64,000 bases of DNA from Burhinus oedicnemus (lineage: Eukaryota; Chordata; Aves; Charadriiformes; Burhinidae), in contig VFFE01007500.1 in NCBI GenBank assembly GCA_008921705.1, positions 3,379,051 to 3,443,050 of the forward strand, written 5' to 3'. Numbering within the stretch: the first letter of the stretch is position 1; the number at the start of each line of letters is the position of its first letter. The translations under genes were made by a program, and so were the position numbers. The notes beneath the pieces are model-generated. The model saw only the letters and a program-made list of their open reading frames with translations. It had not been told where the DNA came from and ran no database searches. This document shows positions 62,691 to 64,000 of this stretch, in pieces.

Positions 62691-62731
62691 AAATAAAAAA
62701 CAAACAAACAAACAAACACAAAACAAAAAAC
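62691..62731. repeat. (CAAA)n microsatellite
   Basis: Five perfect CAAA units (62701-62720) are flanked by A-rich imperfect units. Confidence 0.92.
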
Positions 62732-63625
62732 CACTCACAGCAGCTTCCTACAGAAGTTCAGCTGCACCCTCGTCCCACAGATTCCTGCCCGAGCTCCTAA
62801 TACTGCAATTTGCATTGGAAGGAGATGTATTTGGAAGTTGTCTGTTGTGTTAATGGATGACAATATAACCAACATGGTTCTTCTTCTTTAGATAGTTCAT
62901 ATGCAACAGTAGCATACCTTGCTGCCTAAAAGAAAAGGCAGTAGAGCAGAATTCTCAGATGAAAATCTCTTTTTACTTTTCCGTTAGAAGAGTGTGTTAT
63001 TTTTTGTATTACCTCACACGGAATATCGTAGATGGGATCCCTAAATTTTTATACAGATCAAGTGCTAAGAAGGAGGAAAAAGGAAGAAAAAAGTGCTATC
63101 TTAATGAAAGTATGTTGTTAGAGGAAATCAAGTTCTTTATCTAGACATCATCAGTTAACGTGATCTCGAGTCAGCTCAAAAGCCATAGCAAAAGGTAGTT
63201 TGGTGACCCATTTTTATAGTACAGATGCCAACATCAAAAGCTTCTTCAGCTCCCAAATAGCTAAACTGGTTCCCCTGCCAGCACAGAGGGTAAAGTATTT
63301 ATATAAACTGAGAAACTCTTGGGAGTATTCTTTCCAAACCAAAAATGAGACCCATTTGCATCATAGAGTGGAATAAGTTTACTTCACAGCACCAGATCTA
63401 CAGCTGCTCTACAGAGTATGTAAAAATCAGCCCTGAAGCCCCAAGCTCACCTTCTGTTCCCAGGGTATGAGACGAAGGGAACCGGAGGATTTAGAGAAGC
63501 ACACCGACAGATGCAGTATCTTACTCCTAATACACAAGCACACATGCTATAGCCACAACCCATGTGTACATGTAGTAAAACAAAACTACTGATTCCAGGC
63601 TCTTACCCTTTGCTGTAGTAACGAC

Positions 63626-63673
63626 GTTTCAGAACATTCTGAAACATTCTGAAAGACATTTCAGCTTTCAGAA
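63626..63673. repeat. Nested inverted repeats
   Basis: A perfect 9-bp palindrome with a 2-base spacer (GTTTCAGAA, CA, TTCTGAAAC; 63626-63645) is followed by a perfect 9-bp hairpin (TTCTGAAAG, 9-base loop, CTTTCAGAA; 63647-63673). The two share the TTCTGAAA motif. GAACATTC within it matches the GAAnnTTC core of a heat-shock element, and AGAACA matches a steroid-receptor half-site. Function is unproven. Confidence 0.75.
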
Positions 63674-64000
63674 AGACCAAATACAGAGGGCTCTCTATGT
63701 AAGGGTAGATGTTGGGAAACACACTGGCTATGTTACTGAAACTCCTGCTTACACATTCAAGACTTTGGCCTGGCTCTGCAAGCATTTATGCTCTTTGAAG
63801 TAGGTGCCTAAGAGCAAGTGCAGGCTTATCTTTCATGCATTCACACTACTCAGACACAACATGGTCATGCCTGGACAAGAAAAGACTTTACTTCCTTCTT
63901 AAGGGACTCAGTTAGCGAAGGGTGTTGATGCCTGGTGTTATACTGGGGAACAGAGCTTACCACCTCCTGACGCTCACTGTGCACTCATAACCAGGTCTTT
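63674..64000. other. Unique non-coding sequence
   Basis: Nothing was recognised in the final 330 bases. Confidence 0.5.

Larger units (their letters stand above)
60134..63625. other. Unique non-coding sequence with simple repeats
   Basis: A poly-T tract lies near 60813-60826, a GTAT/TA repeat at 61221-61252, a CAAA repeat at 62691-62731 and a purine-rich stretch at 63068-63095. Open frames are short and carry no domain. Confidence 0.55.

Noticed and set aside
1..64000. CRISPR arrays, operons, prophage or bacterial mobile elements.
   Set aside because: No regularly spaced direct repeats, no ribosome binding sites and no long coding frames. The CR1 and MIR content marks vertebrate DNA.

Overview
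This window looks like avian nuclear DNA, non-coding or nearly so. The main evidence is interspersed CR1 LINE 3' ends in both orientations (about 17475-17570, 36191-36588, 39531-39608, 53130-53310 and 60037-60133). Their core sequence and ATTCTATG-type 3' tail are typical of birds. There are also heavily decayed MIR/CORE-SINE relics (2436-2575 and 42140-42256), shared by amniotes, a single retroviral-type LTR (about 14745-15283), short microsatellites and homopolymer tracts. There are no operons, ribosome binding sites, prokaryotic genes or CRISPR arrays. Open reading frames are short, scattered over both strands and overlapping in all frames, as expected by chance in AT-leaning vertebrate intergenic or intronic sequence. 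The order or species cannot be fixed by reading alone.

Layout. From 1 to about 14.7 kb the sequence is unique, with one MIR relic and a CA/TA microsatellite. At 14.7-17.6 kb lies the most clearly mobile part: an LTR with CCAAT box, TATA box, a repeated U3 block, an internal splice donor and a polyadenylation signal, then possible proviral interior, a CpG-bearing segment and a CR1 end. From 17.6 to 34.5 kb it is unique sequence with poly-T tracts and a long polypyrimidine tract. At 34.6-36.9 kb there are protein-like but broken minus-strand frames, an AT-rich block resembling a conserved non-coding element, the longest CR1 fragment and a small CpG-rich patch. From 37 to 64 kb it is again mostly unique, with MIR, CR1 and SINE-head relics, several homeodomain- or GATA-motif-rich AT blocks, one well-formed candidate terminal exon (50461-50627), the longest open frame of the window (58643-59203) and a nested palindrome (63626-63673).

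No complete protein-coding gene, tRNA or rRNA gene could be recognised, and no genes can be shown to work together. Candidate exons are reported with low confidence. I did not find a convincing new biological system. The best leads are the LTR with its splice donor, the candidate exon at 50.46 kb, the CpG patch at 36.7 kb and the nested palindrome at 63.6 kb. All repeat identifications were made by reading against remembered family consensus patterns; no alignment or database search was run.
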